Source of the DNA: Lethocerus indicus
Lineage: Eukaryota > Arthropoda > Insecta > Hemiptera > Belostomatidae
Direction: 5' to 3'
NCBI GenBank assembly: GCA_019843655.1
Contig: JACDQD010000104.1
Coordinates: 5,084,001-5,148,000, forward strand
DNA length: 64,000 nt
Numbering within the stretch: position 1 is the first letter of the stretch; each line of letters begins with the position of its first letter. Under the pieces are notes generated by a model, which made no database searches, was not told the DNA's origin, and was given only the letters and a program-made list of their open reading frames with translations. Below are positions 1 through 14,400 of this stretch, in pieces. Made by a program: the position numbers and the translations under genes.

Positions 1-2222
1 AGGACTATTTCAAAGACACGATTGCACATCGTAGAATTCTTCTGATGTCGAAATGAAGTTGCAAAGTAAAGTCCAGAAAGTTTGTGTTTAAAGATTAAGA
101 TCCCGACGCTTCATAAAGTTTGACAATACTTAAAAGACCGATTCATTTTGTAGGGGGAACTTTGGCCGGAATAATTTCAAGTTCCTACCCCTCGACTTTC
201 TTTTGCCGACAATAGATTTTAACTAAAACATATCGGATTTCTTACTTAGGTATTAGCAAGCTAGGCGCGGACTGAAATTAAAATAAAATTTAACTAACAG
301 GTGTTAACATTTTTTGAATAATTTTATTGTGCCGCTTAAAATTTCAACGACGTACCAAATTTCATCTTGATTTTCTGTCGCTCGCTTATTTAGGCAGAAC
401 GTTTCCGTTATAAAACTTTGTCATGTAAAAGTATCTCGTCAGCACCAATCATGTACAGTCAACGCGATTTATACTCGGGCCTCGTTTTTTATACGGTTCG
501 ATAACACCGTAATCTCGAAATTTTCATTCGAATTACGGCAGGCTTAAGTCGTCCATACAAAAGTTAAGAAGTTTTGATTCGACTCTCTGTCACGGATTAA
601 ATGTCTCTTGAATCCTGGCACAATTCGATTCGTCGACGTTCGGTAGAGAAACTAGCGGGCTCCGCCGAGGGGTTTCTGTCGGCGATCAGGATTGAAACAT
701 TATTTTTTGGGCCCTCCCCGTTCACTATCGACAGGCTTATTTCCTCCGCGCACGGACTCGTCGGTGCCCGCCGGGGATGAGTCTGCGGGGAGGGGGCGGC
801 ATTTTATAAGCCGAATATCCGGGCTTTCATCGCTGGTTCCCCGGGCGACGTTTGTCAGTGTCAGCCGATGTCGCGGCCTACAAGCGGCAACTTTTCCGAC
901 GGAAACCGATTTGCCAGCTGCCTCTTGGAAAAGCCGAGCGAGGGCGGGCTTTAACGTCGCCGGCTCGTCGGTCGGTCCCGAACAATTTCCCTCCGATTTA
1001 TAGTCCTCTGGTAACATCCGCTGCCTGTTTCAATTTGCTATCGTATTCGCGGGGAAAAATAAGGGCGGTTTACTCTAGAAAAAGTGTCGCAAAAAAGCCT
1101 GCAAACACCTTTCTGGGATCGATTTCAATAAAAAAATTGACGTTTTTAATCGAACGAGACAGACTATTTTTTTGTACTTAATTCAAATATACAGTCGGTT
1201 TCGGCCAAGCCGACAAATATCAACAAAATTTAAAGTTTAGAGTCAAGAATATCTAGGAAATGTACAGATCTGAAAGTCCCGTTTGTCTGCGACCTTGTCA
1301 TACAAATATATAGCAAATTTCACTCCCGAATCATGCTAATCCAATGGGCCAAACCCTTACTAGCAGTCCTCGGGTTGTTATTGTTAATTTTCCCGATTAT
1401 CATATCAATATTGTAAATCAATTCAAGTAACCTCTATCATAATAATTATGCCGGAATGCATGTACGAACCATTACTTGTATATCGTTTTTCTGGATGTCA
1501 TATTTGTATCCACAGAAAATAAAGTTATCTTGTACCCTTACTATATTCCGATATCCCAAACGTTCCCAACAGACGCCTGGACAGGAAGTGGCCGAGTTAT
1601 CTAAATATGCCAGAAAAATAAATAAGGGGTAAAACCGGTGGGTTTTAGTCGAACTTCGATGTCGTCTGTTGTAGTTCACAGTTGTGACAATGAGAACTAA
1701 AAGTGGTTGAAGGTAATTTATTTCACGGAAGGTGGATGCGGGTAGAAGGTGTTCCCCGGAACGGTGTTGCTTCTGCGGATTGAACGTTCTCGCCCTCTAT
1801 AGAGGCCAATCTCCGACATTCTCGTGTAAACGCTGGCGGAATGTCACTTTCTTTTTCCGGCGTCGCATGAACTCAGACTCGTGTGACCGTTGGTGTAAGC
1901 TTCCAACTTCGGCAGTCGCCACATTGGGTTGCCGTCGGCGTCGTCTAGACCATTTTTTCTAACACTGTTACACTGGCGTAACATTTTCCAATATTTACTC
2001 GTCGTACCCGTAAAAGTTTTTCAGCGAACTCTCCGAACCAACCGGGCGTACTTTTCCACTAATCTTGAATTACGACTGTTTATATCAGTAAGGACCGTAT
2101 TTCAGCCAAATTCGGAACCCTCCGAACCGAGTTCAGAACACTGTAATCGCAACTTAGTTTTGTCGGCACCGGTGATTATACTTTGTATAAAGCGGGCGGC
2201 GGTTTTGTTGAAGGTTTGTTAG
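1..2222. other. upstream/intronic DNA 5' of the first visible beat exon
   Basis: I can support no coding exon here. About 640-1010 is GC- and CpG-rich and could be a promoter or a 5' UTR exon, but it has no clear ATG with a signal peptide and a phase-1 donor, which the next exon would require. The signal-peptide exon of the beat gene is therefore probably upstream of the window, although a short exon here cannot be excluded. Confidence 0.4.
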
Positions 2223-2425
2223 TGAGGTGTCTGCGGCTGACCGAGTTGAGGATCGAAAAGCACACTGTGAAGGGTAACAAGACTGTGCTCGAGTGTCGGT
2301 TCGACCTGCAGGGCGAGACCCTCTACTCAGTCAAGTGGTACAAGGACGGAAAGGAGTTCTACAGGTTCGTCCCGAGGGACCAGCCACCCGCCCAGCTCTT
2401 CCCATTACCGGGAATTCACGTCGAT
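2223..2425 (+). CDS. beat: beat exon: first Ig domain, N-terminal half
   Basis: It follows TTGTTAG and ends before GTGAGT, with a phase-1 entry and a phase-0 exit. It holds the first Ig cysteine (VLECRFDL) and the VKWYKDGKEFYRF signature. An internal AG at the TTGAGG codon pair is a weaker alternative acceptor. Confidence 0.88.
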
Positions 2426-5400
2426 GTGAGTTATTTATTATCTATCTATCTATAAATTTTCTCAGAAATATATACACCCGGAATTGGGGATTGAACTATG
2501 TATAATAAAACTAAATAGATGGAGAGAAAAATGTAGGTAATATAATATTACATTACTCAGCGAAAAAAAATATTTATCTTCTTTTCGAACTGAAATAATT
2601 GCTAAATGTTTCGAACGACTCAAGGTAAAACCCTAAAGTTAATTTTTAATATTACTCAAACCAAAAAGTGTCGGATGAGACAGCATTTCATTACGCGAAT
2701 AACTTTTCGAACGAAAATTAGAGAACGTACAGAGTTCAAACGGAATGTTTAATTCCTCGTTAATTTTCATTTAACTTATTCATGGATGTCAATTGAATAA
2801 TTTATCTGTTTCCTCGATAGTCTAATAGGATACTGCGAGTTTCATATATTGTAACAGATAGGCGGGCTGACCAGGTAAATATTTATTTCTTACCGTCGTC
2901 CGTATTTTTTGTTGGATTTCTTGACTGAAGGATTGGATTCTTGAAATATTAACTTTCAGAGTCAAGAAATCGCAGAATGTAGGATAGAAAAAAAATTGTA
3001 AAATATTCGAGGGGGAATACGAGACTCGGGGATTCATAATAGCTTGTAGAAAATGAAAGAGCGGAGCCCTACATTTTTATATTTCTAGTTTCGGTATAAA
3101 AACCGTGTCGTTTCCTGTTTTTTTTCGGCGTTCTTCGATGTAAATTTTTTACTTTTATAATTCGACTTTATTTTATAGGCCCGGACGAATAACGATAATT
3201 TTTTTTCGTCGAGGCCCATCGGGTAATTCAATAAAGAAATTTCAAAAATTCATTTAAAACAGACGCCGTCTCATTTTCGAAAAATAAGGCTATAGTATGG
3301 GAAGGGGCCTCGTTAGAGTCTGCAGTAAGAAATTTGTTCTTCCTTTTTCTGCCCGCAGTATTTTTTTTTATTATTCCGCTAGTGGACATTAATGTAAAAT
3401 ATCGTCCACTTAAAGTCAGTAACTACCTGAAAGTTTAATATTCTGAATGATATTTCAGGGTTTCCAAATTGGGCGACCGGCGGTGCTTATCGAGGGCATT
3501 ACCTCGGCCGCCCGCAAGTCGGTTAAAAGGAGGAGGTCCTGTTTTTATTTTTATGAGCAAACTGCCGGGTGCTCTTCCACCGTCATAACGGCTCCACCTC
3601 AGCCTCCGCTCATATATTCTTTAGGGCAGTTCTCGTTTTTTCCCCTTTGTTTTTGTCGGGTTACTTTCTCCCCTTTCCACCCCTCTCAGCCCTGGAGAAC
3701 TGACCGTTTCGCCGGTAATTTTCGCCTCCGGTGCATTTAGGACCCTTCCTTAAAAATAGATGACCCGAATTAACGCGTTCATTTTATACTTTGTTTGAAT
3801 CACGGTTGGTAGGACCAAATCAGTGTCGCTTGAAAGCGACATTTCTATAGGAAATCTTATAATTTGATCAATAAGTAATTAATGTTATTTGTTTGGAGGC
3901 CGGCTAAGATTCTGTGTATTATAATACGGACTAATATCTCCGACATTAGAATACTTTTCGAGAGGAATTTAATGGATGATAATTGAAATTCGAATTGCAG
4001 GACATTAGGAACAGGTTGGGCCTCTCCGAGAAGGGTATAAAAGTAATCCTTCTTTTGATTTCAACCTATTAAATCCCCGCTGATCGGTTCCAGATGAAGA
4101 AATCTAACCAGTCGCAAGTCTACCTGGAGAACCTGGAGCTCTCGAGCAGCGGGCGGTACAGGTGCGAGGTCTCGGCCGAAGCGCCCTCCTTCCAGACGGT
4201 CTCCGATCACGGGGACATGGTCACCGTTGGTAAGTCCCAAAGTTACTCCACAATTACTTTCTCGATGCAATACCGAATGGAATATTCCATTAGATTAGCT
4301 GCACTTTTAGACAATACCACATCGTGAATAATTGCTGTTTTCACACATATGCAGGCCCTCATCTGTTTTTATTATATTATGTTTTGAAAACTTTCTAGTT
4401 CTTGAAAACTACATACAAAAAACTAGTTTGTATCAAGCTGGTATTTTACATACTGAATTTAATGTGATGTATTGCTTAGTGTACTCAACGCATACAGTCT
4501 TGACCTGTTAACGGGCCAATTCATGAAATTTGAGAGTGGTTTAAAATCACAACTCGTGCGGGGCAACGTTTTCAAATGAATCTAATTAAAATTATAACAG
4601 ACGAGAAAAGATTGGGAAGAAAAATACTGTTTACTTGTATTCTACATAAGGCATTGAAGGGCAATTACAGACTGAAAGGGATTTATGTCCTGAATGCTCG
4701 CTTCCACAAATAACTCAGTGGGATAAGAGCTGTCGCGCGGCTGGACGGGGTAAATGCCAGGATTCTCAGGGAGGATCAATCGTTTTTCTATAGCAGGGGG
4801 TCGGCAAACGTTTGAGAAGGAAGAGCCGAACAACAATTTTAAAATTAGTCCAGATCTTATGTTATAATAAATGTTATATATAAGTGTCCTTTTTTTTAAA
4901 TGAAAAACGAAATCACGTAAAAAATTGCTCCCCTTGGTTTTAATCAGAGTGGGCAATGAGCTTGCATTTCCTTAGAAAGTTTCTGTTCGTCCAGTTTGTA
5001 AATAGTCGTTTTTAATTTAAGGCAGGACGCCCTCTGTAGGTCTCTTTTATAGCTCCCTGCTGTCTGAAATCAGACTGCATTTCTCTTTTTCGAGTTGTTC
5101 TATTTCAGTACCAAGATGAACAAATTTGGAGTCTGACTTGTAATGTCCATCGACTGTATTCCAAGATTGCCTGTGTCAATATCAAACGGAGAAAAATTTA
5201 ATTCGTTCACATTGGCATTAAGAGGATTTGTAATAATAGTCGGACTCGCTTTATCTTTTATGAATTTCTGAAAAACCTTTGAATAAACGATTTTCTCATG
5301 TTTGAAACTGCTGTCGTCAAATAATCTTTGTTGATGACGGACAATGTTTTCAAGGTGAAATTGAGACAAGTCTAGGAAAAAATCTGTAATTACCCTCTCT

Positions 5401-8400
5401 AAAGCTTCACCGAAAAGAGTCAATTTAATTTCAACCGAAATAACTTCTAGCTTTAAAAAAGGGTATTTGCCCTTGCTTCGTAACTTACTATTGAGCTTAT
5501 TTCTTCATTCTGAATATTGGCCACCCTTGCTTTAGTTAATGCAAGATGCAAAACGCTATAACACACCTCTGGGATGCCGTATAACCCTTTTATTCTGGTA
5601 AAGAACTGAATATTTACTTCCATTCCATTTCATTTCATAATTCTCGTTGTAAATAAGAATCCTAATTACCAGTCCCATAATGTTACTAATTTCTTCAACA
5701 AATGTTTGCCAACACAACGTGTTTGCCGGTCGGTGTAATGCAATGGAAAGTAATAATTTCCTGATTAATTTATGCTCCTAAAATTGAAACCATCGAACGT
5801 AACTATAGAGCCGTCTCCTGCCAAATTTGCAGGTAGAAGAGGAAGTCTCACTGAATTCTTATCAAAAGCAATCGAAAAAGTAAAAAATATTATAATTGAA
5901 AAAGCGTCCCGACATTTCAAGCGAAAGGAAGCAATTAGAAACCGAGGAAAGATCCGATTTGAGGGACCTGGCAACTATCGACAGTATTCAATCACCAGGC
6001 TTTTCTGAGGGGAAACTTTTCCAGATACTAAAAACACCTTATGCGGAGCATTCAAAAAGAAAAGATGTAATATAGAATAAGTTCTAGAATAAGAACCTCC
6101 CGAAATTGTTGGCAGTTGTCTATTTATTTGACTGTTAGAATATATTTACGTCATAATTCTCGCGTATTTGAACCTAAGTTATTTCTGTTCCCGGCCATTT
6201 TCATTAGTGTCCCATCAGTTAATTGGGGTTATATTAACTGCTGACCCCGGCCGTCTTCGGAAGGTTAATCGTTAATTAACTGATGGAACTCTACTTAAGA
6301 GGGCCAGAAACCGAAACCGGCTTTAGTTCAGTAGAACAACGACTCAGAAATAATTATCGCCGACCGAAACATCCTTTCGGGTGTAACACTGTGGCAAGAT
6401 CGGCCCGCCGATTGTACGGGATTTTTTCCTCTCCCGGGTGTTGTCTGTTTCCGCAGGCCCCCGGGGGAAATGGATAAAACTCCTTCCGCCGGAGCTAGCA
6501 GGCCAATCCCTGTTAACCGAGCTTCTTTCCCCAGTATTACGAGATACCACCCTTGGTGATAAGTCGTGTTCCGATCGCGGAAACCTTAAAAACAGTTAGA
6601 TGAACTGTAAACAATTCCGGGAGTTTCTCAATGAAAATAGAGCTTACGTATATTTACGTAATTTGATAATACGATTTTTACTTTTTCTATGTTCCGTATA
6701 AGCGAGAATGCGTAAAAAGCGCGTCGATGCGGCGGCGAATTTTTAATTTCCCGTTCGCCGGCCCAACGCGTCGCGCGAAAACAGTCTGCGGAACGATTTC
6801 AGGGTTGGCCGGTCTAATTTGGAACGGTGGACATAATAACGAGCCGTCCCGGTATGAGACAGGAGGAGGTGCGGAGCGGTTGGCTCCAAACTAATTACCC
6901 GGTGATTGGTGTTGTGCCGAGCATTTAAAGCCGCCACCGCAGCCTTTCCCGGAATTGACAATCGGGGCGGCTTCGGGTTGAAGGGGGACATCAATCAGGG
7001 TGGGGGCAGCTCCATCTGCAATCAACGCCCAGCCAACAAATGACGCCCCTGGACAATGTGTCGATGTGTTAGTGGTAGCGGGGGATCGGTGGATCGGCAC
7101 ACTATATTTCAAGCGGTCAAACTGAACTCGGACAGAGAATAACACGGCCTTGATTGATTAACACCCGCACGCCCGCCCCCCGCCATCCCCTCCCAGGGTG
7201 TCCGATTCGCGGGGCCCGGCTCCTCCTCGTAATTTATGGTCCCGCGGATTTTACGAATATTTGACCGAAACCAGGACCGACCTGATTTATGATCCGCATT
7301 ATAGGCTTTTTATTAGGTGAACCCTCCCACCCGCTATCGTTATCCGGGCTTTACCCCCGTAGATAAAAAAATAATTTAATTTTCTCAAGCCAAAAAAGTG
7401 GATTCCGAACTGTCCTCTTAGTGTTACTGTCGGTTGTTACTAACTATTAGCCAATGTCCGAAGAGTATTCTGAAGTTAATTGAATTCAAATCGTGATTAA
7501 AAACACAGTTGTGGCCCCCCTCCGATCTAAATCTGGAGAATCGCGAACTCGAGATAATAATAACCGCTCCCGGGCCGCAGAATACCGACTTCGCCAAGTT
7601 CCTCTCGATTAATCTGCTTCTGCGAATTGATGAAAAATTCGTACCGCCGCCGAGGCCTATCCGCCCTCCCCGAATTCTCCTTCCAATTTTAATTTGTAGC
7701 GGGTCAGAATGCCGGACGTTATGAGCAACTAAAACGAATTCCACCGGCGAGGGTTAAGGGAGGGCCAAAGGCGGAAGGGCCTCAGCGAATCTGTGTGTGT
7801 GTGCCCAACCCTTTGTCTATAGGAATACTGGCGTTTTGATTCTGAGAGTACAGGGGTTAGACAAGGCGCTACAGCTTATATCACTCCGATCTGTTGAAAG
7901 AGGATTATTTCAGGGCAATTAATTGTCGGTCGCTGCCGTTTTACTTCCGTTCAAATCCACGTACGGAATATCGAAAGCTTACTAATAAGTTTTAATTTGA
8001 AGGAAAATGGAAGCTTCGGTACTAATCGCCAATTTCATAACACGAAGTTAACGCAAATTCATCTAATTCACTTCTCGGTTTAACTAGAAATCGGTGAATA
8101 TTCTTGCTGGGGAAAGATCGACGCCCTCTTGTTATTATACTAATAATACAAAGTGTTCAATTTTTTTAAACGTGCCCTCCTATTTCAATATTTCTATAAT
8201 TTCCTTTTCTTTTCGAATACATTTAGCTCGACAGTAGGCACTACTAATCTTTCGGCGATTTTCCGCATAATTTAAAAACCTGTTACAAGCCTTTAGAACT
8301 CATTAATTATCAACTTACAAGCTGAAAGAGACCCTTTGATCTTGTAAGTATTAAACTTTCTAAAATTCCGGTTTGTGCCAATTACCTTGAGTGTTAATTT

Positions 8401-11400
8401 AGGAAAAGGGGAAAAACCCGGCGCCGGAGTGTTGTACCTCGGGCGTTCTACGGGAAAAACTAGGAAAGGAAAGGAATCCCGTATTGGTCAGATTCCAATC
8501 TGGAGTCTGGAGCTAAAGTGAGGAGAGGCGCCGAGGAGTATTGACTTGTGTTCAACCTGGCTCTGGTAAAAGCTCCATTAAGGGGATTGAAATAAAAGCT
8601 AGAGTGTTAATTGTGAGCTGGGCAGTGTTTTAGGGCACAATGGCCACCGACCGACCGACACAATGAATCGGTTCTTTACCAACAAATAGGAATTAAATGG
8701 GCGGTGCAGGAGTTGGGGCCGCCAGCCGACAATGGTCCCCGACAAATACTCGGCCTCCGAAACCTCTTTTTTTTCCTCTCCCCTCATTGTTTTCGAGTGT
8801 CCACCCCTCCAGTACGCAATATTGAGCAAACGTGTCGACGATAGCGCCCAATTTTAGATAAGGACCCGCCAGTTAGGCCTCCTTTAAAGGTCTAATCGCC
8901 CACTCAATAATTTCCCCCCTTTAACCGTACCGGCACAATGTACTCCGGGTTAAAGTATAGCTAATCTACGTAATGGGCGCTTGGGAATTTGTGAGTGTAC
9001 GTATGTTGGGAGTAATTTTGAGATCGTCGTAGCTATTAATTACGCGGCGTTGCTACTGTAAAGGGGGTTATACGCAGTAATAAACGGCAATAATAAATGA
9101 ACAGCAGTTTTTATAAAGAAAATGGGCCATATCTCGTTCCCACATTAACTTAAATAGTAAGCGACCAAACGAAAATTACGAGAGACGCAAACATGCAGTT
9201 GATACTGGGGAACGTTGCACCGCAAGCCAGTAGTGCTGTGCGGGTTTAGTATCTGTAGGCGCTGTTTATAAATTCAATTATGGCCGAAGAGTTCGGACTT
9301 TTATACCTTACAGAATAGTTACGTTCATTATGAAACTAAACATCCTACCTGAAATTATTGAGATGATATTCAATGGGCTAGTTAATGAATTCATATGTGA
9401 CAATGGCCTGAAGGTATTGGGGTCGATAAATAAATAATTGCACCGAAAGGTTTTTTTAATTTTATACACGTTGATGCAACGTTCACAGTGCATCGTCTAC
9501 GTTTGCATTTATGTAAATAACTGTGAGCAGCTTGAAAGCCCTCGTGTGGGTTCACCTCTCGGCTGCGTGTCAGCATCATGGGCTATCTAAGATGGTGGAG
9601 AAGGGGGACCGGACTCTCGGGCTCCGGCCCAGACATTCGGCAACCTTCGAGTCGGGCTCCTTTTAGTAGCCGCAAATTTCTGACAGGGCAATCCGTGCGT
9701 GCTCCAGACAGCTCCGACCCGAATCCCAGATAGCGATATCTGATGCCGAACTTATGACCCCTCGAACTTAGGCCTTCCTGCGGGCTAATTCTCACGGGAA
9801 ACACCCACAATCCGACATTATTCCTTTGTTCGAAATTATTCTTTTATCCCGCACTTTTTCGGACACTTATAACGGGATTATTATAAAGTCACACAAAACA
9901 TCTACATCATTGAAGTTGTATTGCCGCGGTTGGTTCTCTACCTCTGGTACAATTTACTGTAGGTAAGCCACGATATTAGGTTTTAGAGTACATTTCCTTT
10001 TCCAATTTTTCCGGGCCAGAACTCGAAAACCTTGTATATTGGTCTGTTTCGAAAGTGGTCTAGTTCGCTATTATAAAAGTGGATTATATAACGCGGTAAA
10101 TTACCGCAACATATTAAAAAACGTCAAAACGTTGTTATGTCAAAACTTGGGCTTAAACAGGCCCAAGCCTCTAACACAAGAGAGATAAATAATATGAATA
10201 ATTTCAACACTAAGACTAAATTTTTGAATAATTGAGTGGTGCCTGGAAAGCTTAATCTGTTATAATACCATGGTGAGGTCTGCTAACAATTTTAAACTTG
10301 GCCACTTGGCGATGGCGCGGTTTTTATTCTTTGTCATTAAGCTTCAGCGGACAAAGGGAAATTCCGGAAAATCCTATAGTTTTGCCGCTCGGAAATTCGG
10401 GGTTGGGCATTCGGGGGATTATTATAACGACAGTTTCTCTGTTTCGAGAAGGCGGAGTTAATTCCCACGCACTCTCATCCACGGATATGGCACACTAAAG
10501 GGATTTAGTCCAAGAAAATCGGGCTACGGGAACGACGGCGGCTCCTATTAAAGGTAAAACTTTTGCGAAGTTTTACAGGGGATTGGGGGGGACCTTCCCC
10601 CTAATGAACTCCCGGTTCCGAGGGGACGTCATTCGGTTCGAAAGTTCGACTTCCGGTCCCGTCCGTGTTTACACGCCAATGATAACAATAATAATAGCTA
10701 TAATAATATTCAAACCCTTGTTACTGGTGGGGGGGGGTCGGAATTTCACCACGACGAAAGTTTTCGTCGGAATAAGAAAGTTTTCCCGTCGGTTCATTAC
10801 CTAGGTCCAAAGTTGGACTGGATGTGAATTTCGAACCACCCACCAAACTGAAAATTTCTGATTAGATAAGATGTTTAAACTCGGAGATGCTGATAATACT
10901 TCTACGGCCCTCTCGCCTCAGTTATAGTTGCAGGTAATTCTTGTAAAACACTAAGGAAACAAACAAAAAGTGTGTGTGTGTGTGTGTGTGTGTGTATTAC
11001 AGTATTCTAGTATGAGAAAATTGGTAAATGTGCCCCATCAACAGACGGGATTGAATCAGTTTAATTGGTTGGAATGTTCGATCTTCCAAAGCCAAACCAT
11101 TTTTGGCTTCTCTCCATCCTCAGTTCCATTACGTCAGTAATTTAGTGGTGTAGTTGGGCTTGTCGGCACAAACTCACAATGGCCTTTGCCAATGCAATTC
11201 AATGGCCCGACGTGCGAGTGTCGATCGCGCAAGTCGATAAATTCGGGTCGAAAATTGTTATATATTCGAAAATTAAACCGTTTAAACCGTCGTGCCGCGG
11301 TGGCGGATTGTGACGTGTGGTGGGGACGGATGGAAGGCAATATTGGAACGGTTGCCGAGATGTTTGACTGCGGAAGGGGAGGGGGTACGATTAAAGTTGG

Positions 11401-14400
11401 TAAGGAAAGTTAGCCAAGTTGATTAGCAGCCAGGGACTGGGCCAAGTTTTGGAAGCTCTGCATTCGCCGCTTAAACATCTCGCCCGTTTCCTCTGCATAC
11501 AGGAGCCGGATTTAACACCTCCGACCAGAGATTCACACCAACTTCCGATCCTTTAAACTCCCCCGACACAATCCCGGAACCGAGATTTTATTGGGCTCAT
11601 AAAATAAAGTCAGGTGCGCTATTAATGGATATTATTTCTTCGTTTATTTTTCCTTAAATCGCAATTATAGGACACGTGCCATTTTTTTTAAAATCCGATT
11701 TATTGAGTGACAGAAATAGTATGATATGTGCAGGACTTCGAAGGTACCTTATATCGGGTCTAAATACTAGATCCGGTTGATTGAAACGTAAAATTGTATT
11801 AGCCAAATATAAGCGCGGTATCCAATTTGAAAATAACACACAGGAACTACACAGGATTCAAACAACCACATCGGAAATGTGCATGTTGAAAAGAGAAGGT
11901 GAATATCGACAGGCGTTGGTAGTTTGGCTTTGACAGTTCGATCAGACTGTTAATGGGGCACGTCAATGGGGGGAGGGGCACTCCATCTAACCGCCCCTTT
12001 CCACTCTTCCTAATTACGACAGGTATTATTTTATCGCCTTTTATAACTTCGTTTCCTCTACTTTTAACCCCTCGCCGCTGTCCCGAATCACCTCCATTAG
12101 ACCGACGCAATTTGTAACTGACAAACAGATCTCTCCGGACTCTAGGGCCTCAAAAGACGGGCCCTACCATTATCTCAAAGGTGTGACCGTAATGATGATT
12201 TCGTTGACGACGTCGACGAGAAGCTGAAAATGTCCTATCTCAGCACAGAATGATCCCCTCTGTCCTCTTGTCATTCATGTCCCGCCTGTAATTCTTACTG
12301 CTCTTAAGTGACCAGTTTATTTTCATAATTAACGGCGGAGACCTGGGAGCTTTGTCAATTATAGTGAGGAAGGTGTAAATTTGATCTATCTGCTCAGGAA
12401 TACCCGAATAAATTAAACTCCTCCTGTAGATTATTCTTCTTGGATAATCGAGGATTCGATGTTATTTTCAGCACAGAAAAACATTAAGAATCTGTAATTG
12501 TTGTTGGTTCTTAGCACTGCCGGAACGCGGTCCGAGGATAGAGGGGGGCAAGCCTCGCTACCAGGTCGGAGATCAGGTCTCACTCAGCTGCATTTCTGGA
12601 CCATCGAAACCACCGGCGCAACTCTCTTGGTTCATCAATGGCAATCAGGTATCAACTCCCCAATTATTACTATTTTATTACGTACAATTATCGCTAGAGA
12701 TAGATAAATTATTCGCGTAATATTAATGATTAATGTCGGGACTGAGATGCTCTCAATTCCGTTTTTCATTAAGGGGCCATGTGGGCCGTAATGTTCTATG
12801 TTCGCGTCTAAAATTGTAAGTACAGTTTTCTAAATATTTTCTAATGTCGAGGTTCCCGCCGACACGCCTCGGTACCTCTATTACTAATTATTTATGACGA
12901 GTCGAAAGTGAAAAGTGGCTCATTCCCTATGAAAAATGAAAGCCTTCGGCGCTCGAAACGGAATTTACAAATAACTTACGGGCAAATGAAGACAGGAAAC
13001 GATGATCACGAACATCGGTTTTCCGAAAAGTATTTCCCACCAAGGCGTCGAACGTTTCGGGACAATACTCGAAAGCAACAAGTGGGCGCGTTATTTATTC
13101 TAGGTGAAATAGCTAACGCGTTCGTGTACGCTGTCAAGTGGCGGACCGAGCCGGTTGATTTATTTCGTTTTAATTTTCTTTAAATATGAATGGACTCGGA
13201 CGTCGCGATATACGTGTATTCGGTGTTAATAGTGCCGTGAACATAAGGGGGGGGAGGGTCCGGGGGCCCCACGGGGGGTTGGGAGGTTGCCAAAATTTCA
13301 GGAGGGGCGCGTTTCACTTAGGCCGGCCATAAATAACTGGAGTACACGCCGCTTTCAGACAGCCGACAATATTATACCGGGCCTCTGTCACAACCCGCCC
13401 GCTGCCAAACTTAGAATTTGTGACAATTGTTCTGTCGACTAGATTAATTGCTGAATGGAGCTTAACAACCGTAAATTCCATTTTTTAAATTAATTGCAAT
13501 ATTAATTGTTCCATTAGGAAAACATGAATATTTATAGAGGTTAATTCGGATAAAATCTTCGGAAACAATTAACAATGTTATATGGTCTATCACCACTGGC
13601 GTTTTTTTGGGGGGTATTATAAATGTAATTCGTCGCTTATACTGAGGTCTGCGAGAATTATGTGGAAGTAACAAACCGACGATAGTCATAACTCGCGTCG
13701 TTACTATTATTATTTCTTTAAAGAGTCCGTTTAAAGAAACAAACATTTATTTCCTCTTTTCCATCCTCCAATTAGAGTCAACAGATAAAACATCTGAGCT
13801 CCGACGGTCCCAGAAATGATCCGGGTGTCGTCTTCTTTCGACGTTTCGAAGAAACGTTGAAGAATAGATCAACTTCGGGTCCTCTATATACCCGAAGATG
13901 GGGGGGTGTCGTTAATCATCCTATATTCGTTCCCTTTTTATTGTGAACGGTCCTCTCTACCCTGCCGTCTTTGCGCAGGTGAACTCGACGGTGCTGAGGG
14001 GCCCCCGCGTGCGGATAGTGGATTCCGAGGGTCTGGAAGAGACTTGGCTCGGGCTGGAGTTCAGGGTGGAGCCCTCGCACTTCAAGAGGGGCGATCTGAA
14101 GCTCAAGTGCCTGGCGAGCATCGCCACAGTCTACTGGAACTCCAACGAGGAGAGTGTCGAAGGTGAGAGGCCGCTCAGACCCCCGGTACTGGAGGTTAAA
14201 GACAACCAACCGTCGAGACCGGACAGGGTACACGGTAAGTGCCTTGTCTTGTGCTTGTGTACCTGGACCGCTGTCATAACACAAGACTGTTCTCGACTAA
14301 TTTTGGCCGTCGCACGAGAGTTTATTCCAAAAAAAAAAAATTTAAACCATAAACATTTATAGTACCGGTACACTATTGGGTTTGACTGTTGGCTAACTTC

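Larger units (their letters stand above)
4230..12514 (+). other. 8.3 kb beat intron
   Basis: The intron holds a decayed hAT-like element (4794-5529), a fragment of a dispersed repeat (6418-6456), GC-rich patches (about 6700-7260, 7500-7780, 8600-8880, 9580-9800, 10560-10740, 11130-11600) and a (GT)n run at 10970-10995. The GC-rich patches have no ORF with family character. They may be regulatory, but that is only a guess from composition. Confidence 0.5.

Noticed and set aside
692..1181. Overlapping ORFs in the GC-rich start of the window
   Set aside because: GC-rich DNA has few stops. Both strands are open, and no signal peptide or domain is visible.
6743..7145. - strand ORFs and a short glycine-rich + strand open stretch in a GC-rich intron patch
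   Set aside because: No family features and no splice pattern. Composition explains the open frames.
13916..14373. Long - strand ORFs opposite the beat exon at 13979-14234
   Set aside because: Shadows of a strongly supported + strand Ig exon.
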